The notes beneath the pieces are model-generated. The model was not told the origin of the DNA. It did no database searches and saw only the letters and a list, made by a program, of their open reading frames with translations. A stretch of 64,000 bases of DNA from Argentina anserina (taxonomy: Eukaryota > Streptophyta > Magnoliopsida > Rosales > Rosaceae): NCBI RefSeq assembly GCF_933775445.1, contig NC_065873.1, forward strand, positions 4,402,001 through 4,466,000, written 5' to 3'. A program made the position numbers and the translations under genes. This document shows positions 49,337 through 62,735 of this stretch, piece by piece (position 1 is the first letter of the stretch; the number at the start of each line of letters is the position of its first letter).

Positions 49337-50542
49337 CTATAAAAGTTTATCAATTAGATAACAGAAACTAAACTTTCAGATTATGCAATTGATTGAGGAT
49401 AGTAACAATTGATAGGGAATAGGTAGTAGGAAATATATAAAACAAGTTTCAGATTATGAATATATACCCGGACTACCTGCATCCTACTTTAACCTCGTGT
49501 TCATTTGCACTGATGCAACTTCAACCCAAGAGTTTCTGTTATCCAACCTAACATTTTAGTGGTCTCGAGATTTCGGAAATGCATCCCCAAAATTGACTCC
49601 AAAGTCTCGAAGAGTTCTATAAAAAAAAAAACAAAAAAAGTCTCGAAGAGTCCGAGGGATGGAAGAAAGGTATAGAATAACAAGAAATGGAATTCACTGA
49701 AAAATGCATCCCCTAAACCAACCTTCTCACCATTGTCCAAATGGTCTTTCAAGTTTCAATGAAATACATTGAGCAATAAAAAATGATATTGAATTACAAG
49801 AAAATTGAACAAGAGAAGAAAGAGGCTCATGGTCGCAAAATTGAAGGGCCGATCGATAAGTAACATATAAAGAAGAGTACGTTGTAAATCCTTGAACCTA
49901 TTTTTAAGAGAGTATGTAGATAGTGTAGAGGCTCATGCATAATGCTCAGTATCGTAGAGAGCGATAATTCAGCCATAATTCTCCCCTTCAACTTCTGAGA
50001 ATTTTGCTTGTACAGATTGACCAAATCCGAAGATGGCACATGCCTACTGAAATCTCTGTAATTTCTTTGGGACTAGGTTATAATGTCCAACAAGCATAGC
50101 ACACGCCACACGGTGTACCAAAACATATGTTAGTTTCAAAATACATCACACAACTATACCAGTTATCTGCCATTGTATTCAAGCAAAATTTATCTGTCAA
50201 CATGTAGGAGAACAAAAGTCAAAAACACATCTCATCCACGGCCAATCGATTACAATATTTCATGGACCTACGGAAAAAGAATAAGAAAAAACTAATCGAA
50301 ACCAAACTAGAGAACTCAGTCCATGGTTCAACTGTTGATGCCTTATCATCATATATGAACATAGATCAACAAGGGTGTCTCACAAGATATTCTACTTATA
50401 TTTCAAGGCTAGAATATGATGCTATGCAATCACACAGATGATAGGAATGTGAGTGCAAATGAGAATTCATTCCAACAAAAGAATAATAATAATAAATAAA
50501 AACAGGGCAAAAGTAGAAGATGACATCCTTGTTCAGACGACT
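49337..50542. other. Region upstream of B3 copy 2 and 3' flank of the KH gene
   Basis: No coding exon identified. A short duplication AGTCTCGAAGAGT (about 49602 and 49639) is separated by an A-rich tract, which may mark a small insertion where the missing B3 exon could have been. Confidence 0.35.
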
Positions 50543-53500
50543 TCAGTTTTGAGAACCAACAGGTTCTGTCGGAGGGGCTGATCCATCTCCTTCTACATTC
50601 CTGTCACCAGTCCTTTCAGCTTCAGAAGCTGCCGACTGGTCTGCATATCCATTGGTAGGTGGCTGCGACTGCTGATCTGGCTGATGCTGTGACTCCCCAT
50701 TGGCAGAAGGGTCTGGCTGAGCATACCCACCTTGTCCATATGATGATGGCTGAGATGCTGCAGAAGCATCTTCGGCTGGCTGCTGCCCTTCATAACTTGG
50801 TTGGTAATATCCTGCTTGGGCGTGTGGTTGGCCTGTGCTGCTCGGATGAGACCAATACCCAGACTGTGGGTTATCCGTTGGCTGGCCATAAGGAGGTGCA
50901 TATGCAGAAGATGGCTGAGTCATTTGTGCGGAAGAGCCGCCATCTAGGCTTGAAGACACTGCAGGTGGCCCATATCCAGAAGCTGCATATTGTTGCTGAT
51001 CAGATTCTGGAACCTGACTAGAGATGTTTTGTCCATAGTTCGGCGGCGGCTGACCGTAACCCTGATCATAACTAGGGGGCTGCTGCGCGTAACTCTGATC
51101 ATAACTAGGGGGCTGCTGGGCGTAACCCTGATCATAACTGGGCGGCTGCTGAGCGTAACCCTGAGGTGTCTGCTGAGCATAACCCTGAGATGCCTGATTG
51201 TAGTAGCCAGGATTTGGGGGAGCTGACCCCATAGGTGGTTGTTGTCCATAATAATTGTATCCACTGCTATCCTGAGGTGCTTGGGAAACCTGGTTTGACT
51301 GATCCCAACCACCTCCCTGGGCCGGATAGTTACCATAGTATGAGGCAGGTGCCGGAGGTGTACCATATCCTCCGGGTTGTGTGTACCCATAATGAGGCTG
51401 CTGTTGCTGAACTGGAGGTTGCCCAGGTGGGGCCCAATTACTCGAAGGGGGATAGGATGGTTGCTGCATATAGCTATTGGTTCCAGATGCATTTAATAAA
51501 CGCTTCTGCAGGAAGGGATGAAAAAGGTGTTCAAAGATGTAAGCAACCATCCAGAAATGATAAGGGATACAAAAATACAAATCAAAGCATATTAGAAGTA
51601 GAGGAAATGTTAAAACTCAACAGAATGAATAAAATGAGCCGCCAAATACCAATTCAAAGTTCCTTTCAAACAGCTTTTATTTTATCTTCTAAGATTTCAT
51701 AACAATACTAATTGCAAGGATAATTTCAAAGTAGTTTTCCTGAAAACCATAATGAATTAAAGTACATTCTTCTCCTGCATAGACCACTTAATTTGCATTT
51801 AAAAGGAAAATTACCATATTTTCAGCTCAAAGCCTCAAACTGAACCTCGAGAAAAGTTTAATAAAATACTTGGTGCATAGAAGGTGAGGGACCCTGAAAG
51901 TATTGTTTTAGGATATTCCCAAATGACAAATGGTTATAACAAAAAAAAAACTGCACATTTCTCCCTCGAATTAGTTCTTAAAAAGAAACTAAAGACCCCC
52001 CTTTTTTCCTAATCCAGAAGAATGCAAATAAAGGTACCAGCAATTGCCTGTTTGAGTACAACTATCAAACTGTTTCAGACTATGGAATATAAAAGAAACC
52101 CAGATGAAAGCTGAGTTGTGATCTCAATAATACGTTCAATAGATTGTCTATGTGATTCAAAGGTATTTTTTTTTAAGCATAAAGGATTCCATTTATTTCA
52201 CGATCTCCGTAAGATCATTACTGAGCTAACAGGAACAGAAAAGGAACTAAGGTTGGGTCAAAATTGGTAACCATGATGACTCACCCCACTGATTACTTCG
52301 TTCACCAATTCTTTGGCTGCCTCAATTTGCTCTTGCCCTCCATTTATATATACTGATCTCTCAGTTGACATATCACCAGGAGGAAGGTGCAAAGGTACAA
52401 TCTGAAAATAATGTTAAAACATTAAATAAAATTGAAATAAAAACTGAGAACATGTTATAAAAATGCATGGAAGAGGAATGGTCCATTTATTGTTGGTGCA
52501 ACAAATTTTTTATACAGCAAAGTCAAGGTCCTCTATTGGTAAGGCAGTATGATTTTGTTTGATTGTCATCGAAAGACAAAATAACGTGTACGCTTCCAAA
52601 GAACCTGATTTGAGACTTCCATAGTTGCAGAACAAAGTAAATTGGGCACTTAACCAAACAACTGGGTCCCAGTTACATAGATTGGGAAGAATATCTCCAA
52701 TCCTCTGTTCAGAACAATAGATGGCAAACGTATATCATGTGAATTATTATTTATTTTTTGCAAGCTATTAAACCTGTTATATCAAAAGTAGCACCATTGC
52801 AAATATGACCCGAGTGTTGTTGAAATAATTTCATAAGGTCGGCAGAGTACTTAATTAATGTGTGACTAATAACCAATGCATATACAAGAACAGATAAGCT
52901 GCAGTTCATAATATCACACACATACTAGTCCTAATAGGCTAATAGTGTCTTTGAATGCCCAAACAATAAAAATTAACCAACCTGAATACGAGCTCCTGAC
53001 TTGGTTTGCATATTCCTAATAGTCTCCCCACCCTTGCCAATTATCAAAGCAACCTATTTGAATCATGAACGCCAACTTTATCCATTAGCATCAGCCTCAA
53101 CATAGTATAAGATAAGAAAATGGGAGAATGAAAAGTTCCTACCTTATTGTTGGGAACTTTCATGACAAACTGTTCCCCTCCAGATGGCATTGAGTTATAA
53201 CCTTGATTTGTAGATGGAACAGAGCCCCCTGCATCTGCCTGTGAAACATAAACATCAGGACCCATACTTCGAAAGAATGCATTTTTTTAGCATAAATATC
53301 AAGAAACTTAATGACGTGTTTACCTCTGCTATTACATCATTAATAAGTTGTTCTGCCCTACTAATCTGTTCAGATGTACCAGTCAACTCCACATCCCTCG
53401 TTAGAGAATTAGGATTAGCTTCTGAATCCCTGGTTATTTGGATTTTTGCCCCTGACTGTAATTGTAGTTGTCTAATTGTTTCTCCTTGTTTTCCAATAAT

Positions 53501-54625
53501 TACACCAACCTGTAAGATGGCAATACAGGAAACAGTTTTGGATTTCAGAAAGAAACATGGATATTAAACCACGAAATAAGTCTGAAGGAGCTGCAGCAAT
53601 ACCTTTCCATTTGGAATATCTATTTTCTTGCTGGAGCCTGAACCATAAGCGTAGCCTGTTTGAGCAGTGAACACTGAACTAACGTGTTAGTTTGGAAACC
53701 AAAGACTATAAAATGGATCCATGCAGTTCAATCTTATAAAAGTGAGATAATTATTTACACAAGTAACTAAATGCATCTGAGACAGGATCTAAACATAAAA
53801 GCATTATAAGAAATCATCAGATACATTATTTTAGCTATTACATTAAAAAAAGAAGTAAAAGTACTTGAACGTATACTACTGAAGATAATCAAGCACACTG
53901 GGTTTTGTTCACCCCTAACGAGCTTGCAGTCAAGCACTCAAAAAATTTCATACTTAAAATCGAGCCACAGAACCACACTAATCCCCTCTTCGGCGATATA
54001 CTTAGCACATGTCCCTATTAATTGCCCGCATACTTCATTCCACTATTGAATGTTGTTATTTGCACTAATGGCAACTGTAAATAACCAACCAATACATATT
54101 CAACGCTCAAGCTTTTTTCTTTCAAAAAAATCTCAAGTTGTCACGAAGCTGGCTTAAGATTTATGAGCCCTAAATTCAAATCCTAGTTTTTAACACTACA
54201 GCCTAAAACCCCAAAATCAAAAGCTTCAAAATTTCTAAGCTGCATTGTTTCTGAAGACCTAAAATCTCCATAAATCTTGAGGTACGGTCAACCCTAATTT
54301 TCTCTACCTCCACTCTTCAATTTCACTTCAGAGCTTAAACGCAACAGTAAAAACAAGAAATCAAAATCCTAAAAACGAAAACGAAATTGGGAGGAGTGAA
54401 AGAGCACCAACCAGGGTAGGCCGGAGGAGTGTAGACGGGGTTGGGCTGGAACGACTCGTCGTCGACTCGGGGGCGCTTCGACTCGGCATTGGTGACGAGG
54501 CGAGCGGCGATTTCCTGAGCTTTCTGCTTCGCGAGTAGGATACTCATGGCGGCAGGGTCTTCCAGCTTCCGCTTCGCACTGTCGCCGGCGGGGGTCTCCG
54601 GCTGATGATCTTTCTCTTCCGTCAT
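50543..54625 (-). CDS. KH-domain RNA-binding protein (FUBP-like) with Q/P/Y/G-rich tail
   Basis: Seven exons: 54412-54625, 53603-53655, 53324-53509, 53143-53238, 52982-53053, 52285-52401, 50543-51505; 1701 bp, 566 residues, all in phase. The N-terminus (MTEEKDHQPE...) has an alanine-rich helix AMSILLAKQKAQEIAARL and a basic KRPR signal. Two KH type I domains follow: GxxG loop GKQG at about 95-98 and GKGG at about 189-192, each with the VG/ALIIGK..ETIR core. From residue 250 the protein is a low-complexity tail of Q, P, Y, G, S and N, including four tandem YAQQPPSYDQG-like units. The arrangement resembles far-upstream-element-binding proteins and plant KH proteins such as At4g10070/At2g25970; probably nuclear, in mRNA processing or transcription. 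Specific targets unknown. Confidence 0.9.
51035..51190 (-). repeat. 33-bp tandem repeat within the KH gene tail
   Basis: About four copies of an 11-codon unit (YAQQPPSYDQG and variants) in frame. Repeat-number change would keep the frame. Confidence 0.85.
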
Positions 54626-54639
54626 CGTCTCTCTCGCCG

Positions 54640-56400
54640 GCGAATTCGAAGAGAGAGAAACTGAGAGAGCTCTGAGAGGAGAGAGAGAAGAAAGAGAAGG
54701 AAGGGAGGAAAAGACTCGAGGGAAGATTACATAGGGCGCAAAGAAATTAAAATACGACACCGTTTTGGGTTCTCCGCGCTGTTGTGGAATTCTACTACGC
54801 AGGTGAAAAGGTTGTCGAAGTGAGGACATTAAAACGCTGCCGTTTCGTTTTTTAATCTTTTTTAGTTTCTTACAAGAAAGAGTAGTTTTAATACACACTC
54901 ATTTCTTAATGTACTACCAATTCAAATTTTCATGTCAATTATTGTCTAAACACGCCCAAAAGTATCAAAATTATCATTTATCAATGTATCATGAAATATC
55001 TTATTATTTATTATCTAGTATAATTATAATTTAACTTATATTTTTTTTTTCAAATCTTTCACGTTTTCTGCTAAAAAACATTCATCGTGTATGAACTTAT
55101 TTTTTTTTTTCAAATTCTTCACATTTTCTTCTAGATTCATCTTGCTCATATAGAATAAAGCAGGGCATGATTACATGATCACTGCCTTCTATCGTAATTC
55201 AATGATCCATATTAAGTTCTCAATCCTATCTAACAGAGAATACCAAATCGCAAAACAATGAACTAGCTAAGCAAAAATGTATATCCTAATGGCTTAAAGT
55301 TACTTCATCAAGTACTAAAAAATAACTAATATGAGAAGATAGAACTCATACCTTAACTGAATGATTAATGTAATTATCTTAATAGTCAATCAATTTTTCT
55401 TTTTCTTTTCCTATAATAATATGTCTATTATAGTCATTTAACATACTTAAATCAAATTTCTGTAAAAAATAATAATAATAACGAGATGTGTATTAAGAGA
55501 TATAGGGTGTGTATTTAAAACCTCTCTATAAGAAATGCACACAAATAGTTTCGTATTATGTGTCGTTTGGTTGATATGAATACCAAGACATGGAAAGGAA
55601 ATTCTTTTCTAAACTAATTTGTAATGGGATAAGTTTTTGTATTTCCATGCGAGTGAACGGGTGTTTTAAAGATATTGAAAAAATCTAAAATTTGACCTTT
55701 TTTTGTGTGTGTTTGGTGAGTAAAAAAATGGAATATTTATTCAAAGTTTTCATTAAAACCAATTTAACAATTAAACACATCAACTTATAAAAAAAAGTAT
55801 ACAATCTAAAAAGAAAATTTATGTAATGTGTCTTTGTCAATGGGGATGAAAATAGAATACCAATTCTTGGTAAATAATTTCATTTCGAGTTTTAAGAAGG
55901 AATCAATTTTTAGTCAAATCACATATTTTATATTTCCTTTCCAACATGTAATTACAATTTAATGACACCTTGATATGAAAAATAAATTGAATTATTTTTC
56001 AATAGCATCAAATCATGTCAATGAGACAAAACTTTAGGGTTTTGCAGGAATCTGCTTGAGGACGGACATCGACGATGAAGAAGTATGAAAACATAGGATA
56101 TAAGAAGGAACAACAAGTCGTTAATAAAAGAAATTGAGCAATTCCTTCAATGTCATACCGTTAAAGGCAAGTAGAAGGACAACCATTTTTCTCATCACCA
56201 ACACATCTGGCGACTTGAGGTCAAAATATATATTCTTTTAGCCTTCATTCAAAAAGAATGCTTTGATACAAATAATCCCATAACAACCGAGACTGTATTT
56301 ACCATCAAACCCAGTGTTCAGATTTTGATAGTCTCTACACTCTTGGGCCACGTAATCTTCTGCATCTCGACCTCTGCTAACTTAAATCACATCCAATTAT
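54640..56400. other. KH gene promoter side and intergenic DNA
   Basis: 54640-54900 includes a GA/CT-rich leader for the KH gene. 55,560-55,990 has loosely inverted segments (GGAAAGGAAA on the left, TTTCCTTTCC on the right) that may be an old MITE, but I could not fix its ends. Confidence 0.35.
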
Positions 56401-58062
56401 ACATGAAAGCAAGATTGTAGCTATATGCGGATAGGCTCAATATAGTTATCATCCATGGGAGATGACATGGCCTTATACGAACCGATTACTTCTGCTGTAT
56501 AAACTTGTCATTTCACTTGAAGAGATGTTCTCAACATTAAGTGGAGATATGAAAAGATGCAAGGCGATGGTGAAACATGTCCAAAAAGCGACGGAGAAAG
56601 TCAAAGCTAATGAATTGAATAAGGGTGCTTTTGATACCCTTTGCATAGCTGCCAATACATATTTTTTATCTACTCTGATGGATCTTAAATGTAATTATAA
56701 TAGTGAAGTCGATATATGTGGTTGGATCGCCAATGAAAAGATACAAATACATGCTCTATATCTCCCAATATATACTTAGCATTTGAAATATCTAAAATTA
56801 GTTCAAGTTTTTTTATACATACAATTGTTTCAAGTTTTGTTGATACATATAATTGGTTCAAATTATTAATTGTTATTTTGCTATAATAGAGATTTCAGAC
56901 CTTAAGAGTTGGGGATAAGATGCCTGCTTTAGAAGTGGGAGTGGTTCAAGCTTTGTTTTAACAAGGTTAAAAGGGTACATTAATGTGTTTAAGAAAAAAA
57001 AGTGATCTAATTATAATATTATGATATTATCCTTTGTTATAATTTACTCAGGTTGATCATTTAGACCATGGATTTATCCAAAGGTGTGGAGGTTCTCAAA
57101 TGTCATTTGATCAAAGCATCAATTAGGGAACCTAACACGGGTAAAGTTTTGAAAGGTATGCACATTAAACTTAGTTCTATTTTTGGTTTCGTTAAATTAA
57201 TATACATTTAGCGAGGCTCTCCATTTATAAGCTAATGTATGGAGGCAACATGATGGATGAGCTTAATGATCCAAAGTATGGTGGATTGTGTTTTGATAGA
57301 CGAAGTATGTTATTATTCATTGAAAAAAGACATTGAGACATTTTAACCACCACCGATTTGGAAGAACACTTGTTAAGATAATAAGTGTGTTCTCATATAA
57401 TAATCTTTCTTTTCTTTTTCTTAACCTTTGTATGAAACTCTAATTGAGTTATTACGTGTGTCTACCTATGTAAATTTTTGTTCATCCACAAGTTTAATGG
57501 ACCAATAGATGTCCACTAGTTGGATTATGGGTGTTATGAACGTGACTTTCTATTGCTTCAAGTGGCATGGTGCTCTCTTGGGCACAAATTCGTGAAAAGT
57601 GGTTCTTCACGTTTTCGTTTAAAGTGCACTGTACTCTAATGAAAAAAAACCAGAAAATAATGGATTAAATATCAAAACAGGAATATGAATGAATCAGAAT
57701 TGCTCGGCTTATCTTTTTTTATTTGCTACGTAGTTTATTATTTGAAACAAGGGGTTCATGAGCTTATGAATGAAAGGGAATTCATGATGAATGAGCTGAA
57801 TGATCCAACATGCTAGATTGGTTTTTCAATGAAAATGTATGCTAGTCGTCATTGGGGTGAGACATTGGAACATTCTAACTGCTGCAGACTTATAAAAATA
57901 TTTGCTAAGAAAATAAGTGTGCTCATATCAATAATATTTTTTTCCTATTTGTATGAAACTCTAATTCGAAAATTATGTGTTTATATATATATATAAGCTT
58001 ATGTTCTACTCATATTTAATGAACGTGTATGAAGAAGAGACTACTGAAATTGCTCTCTAATT
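56401..58062. other. Intergenic; unrecognised ORF fragments
   Basis: 56462-56779 (plus) is open for 105 codons (METFS-like, lysine-rich part DMKRCKAMVKHVQKATEKV) but matches no family I know. A motif MMDELNDPK(Y/..)GGLCFD near 57252 and a diverged echo MMNELNDP near 57787 suggest an old internal duplication of a decayed gene or element. Confidence 0.3.
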
Positions 58063-58077
58063 AGAGAGAGAGAGAGA

Positions 58078-58112
<35 letters not shown>
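58063..58112. repeat. (GA)n microsatellite
   Basis: About 50 bp of GA repeat with one T interruption near 58083. Confidence 0.95.
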
Positions 58113-58114
<2 letters not shown>

Positions 58115-58182
58115 AACTACAATAGGTAAGAAAAAAAAGACTTTCTTAGGAGAAAGAGGAACCAAAGTTCACCTGTTTTTGC

Positions 58183-58383
58183 TTGGAAAAGTTTTACACA
58201 GCAGAAGAATTCAATGATCACTTTGAGAAGAATGAGGGATGTAAGACACTTTGTGATGTAGGGAGAGGGCAATACAAAAGAAAACCTGGGATAAGTAAAG
58301 AGAGGAAAATAAGATTGGTGAAAAAGCAGGTCGTCAATGCTAAGGAGAAGGGTGCTCTGAAGAAGGAAGGGAAGAAGAAGTAA
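58183..58383 (+). CDS. Unrecognised lysine-rich ORF, 66 codons
   Basis: MEKFYTAEEFNDHFEKNEG..., ending in a run of K, E and G (ALKKEGKKK). I do not recognise it. The strongly biased composition at a natural stop codon looks like the end of a nuclear basic protein, but no upstream exon is identified. It follows the GA microsatellite. It may be a gene fragment or chance. Confidence 0.25.
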   Translation: MEKFYTAEEFNDHFEKNEGCKTLCDVGRGQYKRKPGISKERKIRLVKKQVVNAKEKGALKKEGKKK

Positions 58384-59384
58384 ATAGGAGAATGAAGTAT
58401 AAAGATGGGATGTGGGAGCAACACATAGAAAAACCCAAAGTTTTTGGTTAATGAATTGTGCACAATTTTGTTTGTGGCTTTGTCAAATGATCCCAACAGT
58501 TAGATGCTACGCAATCATATCATTTGTTATACCTAAAAAAATGAACGTGTATGAAATTGATGGGTAATTGCTTGCAAGATACCAAAGAAAAAAGAGCAAG
58601 CTCCTGCTATGGAATAATTGAAGCATGACTGATATTGTACAAGCAAAGGAGATTTCAATTTTCTTTTGCAAGTTTGTTATTAGTTTATGTTGTATGCACA
58701 CATTGTAGAGAGAGTTAGATTTAGGACAAAATAACTCATAATGTTTCAAAAAAGAATAATATAAAATACCAATTTTTATAATTCCTCACGATAAAGAGGA
58801 AGATGTGCTGATTTTTTTGTACTTATTCTTATTTTGACTTTTTGGCAATTATTCATTTTGTACGAGTTCATTCTGTGTCAAAAACTTTGATATATGTGTC
58901 ATATCACATTTCAATCATAAAAACATCACAATAAAGCACATGACCTCTATCTAGCTTGTATCTTTTAACAAGGTTGAACCAAATCATGGAATTGAGTTAT
59001 TTGGCGTGCTCAGTCTAGTAAGACTTTGGTAGTAAACTCAAGACAATATTAATCGCAAAAGAATTATTGCAGAGATGGTGAATACATCATGTCTAATAAG
59101 GACTTTAAACGTTTTATAAAAAAGAACTACTTTTGCCCAAGAGAGTACCACTTGATGAATTATAAAATCACGTTCATGATGACTCCAACCCAATCAATCC
59201 GTGGGATTTCATACACGTTCATTAATCACCCAACTGAACCAGATTTGATCTTTTGAAATTATTCGGGCCCGCGTGCATTGTAGGTTACTAGTTAATTTTT
59301 TTTTCGGGTTTTTAAACCTGAAGTAGTTTTATGGTCAAACTTGGATTAAATTTTAAATGATTCAGATTTGGATGATTTTTCCTC
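58384..59384. other. Intergenic, nothing recognised
   Basis: AT-rich, no coding or repeat structure I can support. Confidence 0.4.
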
Positions 59385-59711
59385 TTGGGATGGGTTAGTG
59401 AAGAGTACTTGATTGACTTAATCATGGTATCATGCTGGAGACATAAACCAACGATTGATGTGCTAGACAAGAATGTGATGCAGAAGAAGTTAACCACTAC
59501 AGACAATCATGATGATTTCGAAGACTACTCATTAGATTGGGATGATGACGAATATGAGGTGATTATTGCGCACCTTGAGCAACATGTGTTCTAAATGAAG
59601 TATGCAAAATTTGTGGTCACAAGAATGGTTACCCTATGGACAAGGAGGAACATTATAATCCAATGAAATATTTGAATTGTGGTAAAAATGGTGATTACGG
59701 AGAGATTTTGT
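59385..59711 (+). pseudogene. Frameshifted remnant with zinc-knuckle-like cysteines
   Basis: An acidic ORF (59385-59594, including DNHDDFEDYSLDWDDDEYE) is followed, in another frame, by CKICGHKNGYPMDKEEHYNP and NCGKNGD before a stop (about 59600-59711). The C-x2-C-x3-H spacing resembles a decayed zinc knuckle, as in Gag or plant CCHC proteins. Weak. Confidence 0.3.
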
Positions 59712-59929
59712 AGCTATACATATATATTTTTCTTTTTTTGACCTCAATGCCTAGCACCTGGATAATGGGAAACTTAGTTAATTACACACCAAATAAATGT
59801 AAAAAATTACACAAGGAAACTTAGTACATTACACATTAAACACTAGCCACCTCTATGAGTGTATAGTTGTTTATGGTGGTCGAGCATTACCGACTCTAAT
59901 GGATATTACGCTTATTAGATACATCCATA

Positions 59930-60240
59930 CTACACTTCTATTTCTTTCCATTAGTTTTTCTACAGATTACTAGCTCAGGATCAATTTTGCTTCCATAGTC
60001 AAATCCCTCACATGCCACATCCCCCATATCCTAAACCGGCTATCGCAGCTCCTCCTCGGAGTGAGCATAGCGGCAAACACCTTTAGCAAAACAATGATCT
60101 ATGAGCTGTAGAAATGGGCACATCTTAGTCTTATATGTTTCAAGGTTCACCCTTTAGCGCGTTGTTGCCACTCTAGCCAGAATCGGTAACGCAACCAGCC
60201 GTGGTCTGAGAGGAGGAAAGGAACCGACAACAGAAGGAAG
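59930..60240 (-). pseudogene. CCCH zinc-finger protein fragment
   Basis: On the minus strand 60,050-60,140 encodes KTKMCPFLQLIDHCFAKGVC followed by RYAHSEEELR: a C-x8-C-x5-C-x3-H finger with the KTKMC lead-in and YAHxxEELR end typical of plant CCCH proteins. It is followed by in-frame stops; further on DPELVICRKT can be read. Upstream (WLRYRFW..) is in another frame. A decayed, probably retro-copied or transposed piece. Confidence 0.65.
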
Positions 60241-61999
60241 AATTACAAACATACCGGTAAACAGAGAAATTGTTGACGCACCGTTGGCAGTGGGAGGTCA
60301 AGCTGACGCACAGGCGCGGCTAGACGCGCTATAGTACCGAATATGCTACCAAAAACTAGCTCTTGCACAATCATGTCCTCATCATCCCCAAACTAAATAA
60401 AAAAATACGAAAACAACAAAATGTCAAACCAATTTTTCCCTGTGCAGATATGTAATTATTGTGACATGCTTAAAAAAAACAATAGATACTAGATGATACT
60501 TTCAATGGCTATGGATTCTGGTAGATCGGTTGATTGTGGACATGTTCATCTCTCAAACAAAAAAATTTAATAACATCTATAACAGTAGCATGACTAATAT
60601 CTATTTAATTACTCTATTTATTTAGTGATCGGTTTGACAATCTTACCCTAACAATATTAAGCTAGTAAGTTGCTAAATATTACTCTAGCAATATTAAGTT
60701 GCTAAATGTTATGTTTTATCAAATTGTAGTTTGAGACGTAAGGAGCAAATATTTAGCTATTTCTTAGCAATGAATGAGTCAATTAACATATTTAGCAATC
60801 CTTTTTAGCAATTATGTTGGACTTCCATAAAATTTTAACAAATCGTTAGAAATTTTCAAATTAGCAATTATGCTAGAGATGTTTTTAATATGTCGGTAAA
60901 TTTGTATGAGGTCATCATATGTCGTCGTGGAAAAAATGTACTTGCTGAAAAATCATGGACAGTGTCCCGTTTCCCTTCCACCTTATTTGAAAGGAAAAAT
61001 GATGAAAATAGTGTCCCACCTTTTTAGAAATATGCACTTTGGTGTCTAACCTTTGAAAAAATTCAGATTAGTGTCTCATATTTCTACTTTAATAATAGAA
61101 TGGTGTCTAAAGCTAACAACTCCGTTACCAATAGTTCTATTTTTTTGTAGCTCTAGGTATCTCTACAACTTATCAAGCTCCCTTCTATTAAGAACTAGCA
61201 TTCAATATGCCAAAAATTTCACCTAACGACCTCCTAGCTACGCTTACTTAACCTTGGCGGGATCACTGTTGTCTTTAACCAAGAATGTGGTGAAAACTAA
61301 TAGAAAAAACTTAGATTACCTTAGTCATGTCCTAAAAAATAAATTTACTAGCTTTTCTTTTTATATAGATGGTATAATGGGCTCACAACAGAATTTATTT
61401 ATTTCAACATATATACAGACTAAAACCCAAAACCTCAACTCTTGGGTAAACAATTTTACACATGACTTAAAATAAATACAAATTTACTTGTAGAAAAAGC
61501 ACATCGCACCACACCAAATGATTACAACAACAAGATACTTCACACCAAATAAGCACACTCACTTAAACTCAAACTATATTATACATTTACTCATACACTC
61601 ACACTATACTAGAACACTAGTAGACTGGCTCCTTCTTTTTGAAAGGTGGTGAGAACTTGAGATATAAGTTCTTCTAATTTTTTTTATTGTGCCTTCTTTG
61701 AGAATGTTTAGCGCATTATATAGGCATCATACTCCAACTAAGAATTAAAACTGATATAAAGGAAGTGCAAACATGAGGAATCCCCAAAAGCTACTTTAAT
61801 TTTGCAAAAGCAAAGTTAAATGGTTTTTAGTGTTAGCAACCATTCACGCTTCAATCAGAAAAGAAAAGTATTTTGGCTTAATGCATCGATAACCACATAA
61901 CATTCAATCTGGTTGATAATGTTAAGATGTGCCTCATCATCAAAATCGTAAGAGGCATTTGAGCCATAATCCTCTATTTCGGATTCAAGATTTGAATCA
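60241..61999. other. Intergenic, low-copy-looking repeats
   Basis: 60,640-60,850 contains short AGCAAT.TTAAG.TGCTAAAT direct and inverted motifs; 60,960-61,140 has repeated TGGTGTCTAA/AGTGTCTCA motifs. No gene or bounded element. Confidence 0.35.
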
Positions 62000-62043
62000 T
62001 AGATGTGAATTTTATGCTTTTATTCATTTTCTATATTTTCTAG

Positions 62044-62735
62044 CTAGGTGGTAGTGGCCAAAGTGCAATCCACTTCTTTTCTCCCTAAGGATGTAAAGTA
62101 GTCGCTATTCTTTGGTGGAAAATGATTATAACAGGCGACCATTATTTTGTCTCCATTCGCTAGAAGACTTGAACTTCGGTCTCTTGGAACTATCTTCCTC
62201 ATGTTGGCAATAGTCATGGTCTTTATCCACGGGATGCTTTGATTAGGCTTACCACTATTCTTTGTGACAAAAGACCTCTTTGCTGAACTCTGGATAACTT
62301 GACAAAATGGTATGGAGAAATGTAGTTTATTTGTGTAGACACGAATTTTAATCTCAGAATGCATCTGTCATGTCTGATATGCTTTATAGCTTCATAAATT
62401 ATCTCGAGAAATCCCTCCAAATCTTTATTTGATTTTGTCCAGAGGTTGTGAACAAAACTATTTTCCACAAGCCACAGTTTGTGCTGCTGAGGATATTCTG
62501 CTTGAACATCAACTAGATACCTCCCATAATATGAGTCATGAATTACTGATAGGGTTTCTTGAAAAGCATTTATCTTCCTAGAATATCCTAAGATATTATG
62601 AAATTTATACAATTCATCTTCTCTTAATGCTAAGATAGGAAGTTTGGCACTCTCAGAATTTTCAAGGAACATTACCTTTGGAGCTTGAAATTCTTTAGTA
62701 GCAACCTGCTTATCTTTTTTATGTGATTCATACAA
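62044..62735 (-). pseudogene. Unassigned ORFs collinear with the caulimovirid
   Basis: Two overlapping open frames (62,223-62,735 and 62,044-62,364) of a sequence that looks protein-coding, with one frame change around 62,300. I cannot assign a domain. They may belong to the virus or to host sequence next to it. Confidence 0.35.
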
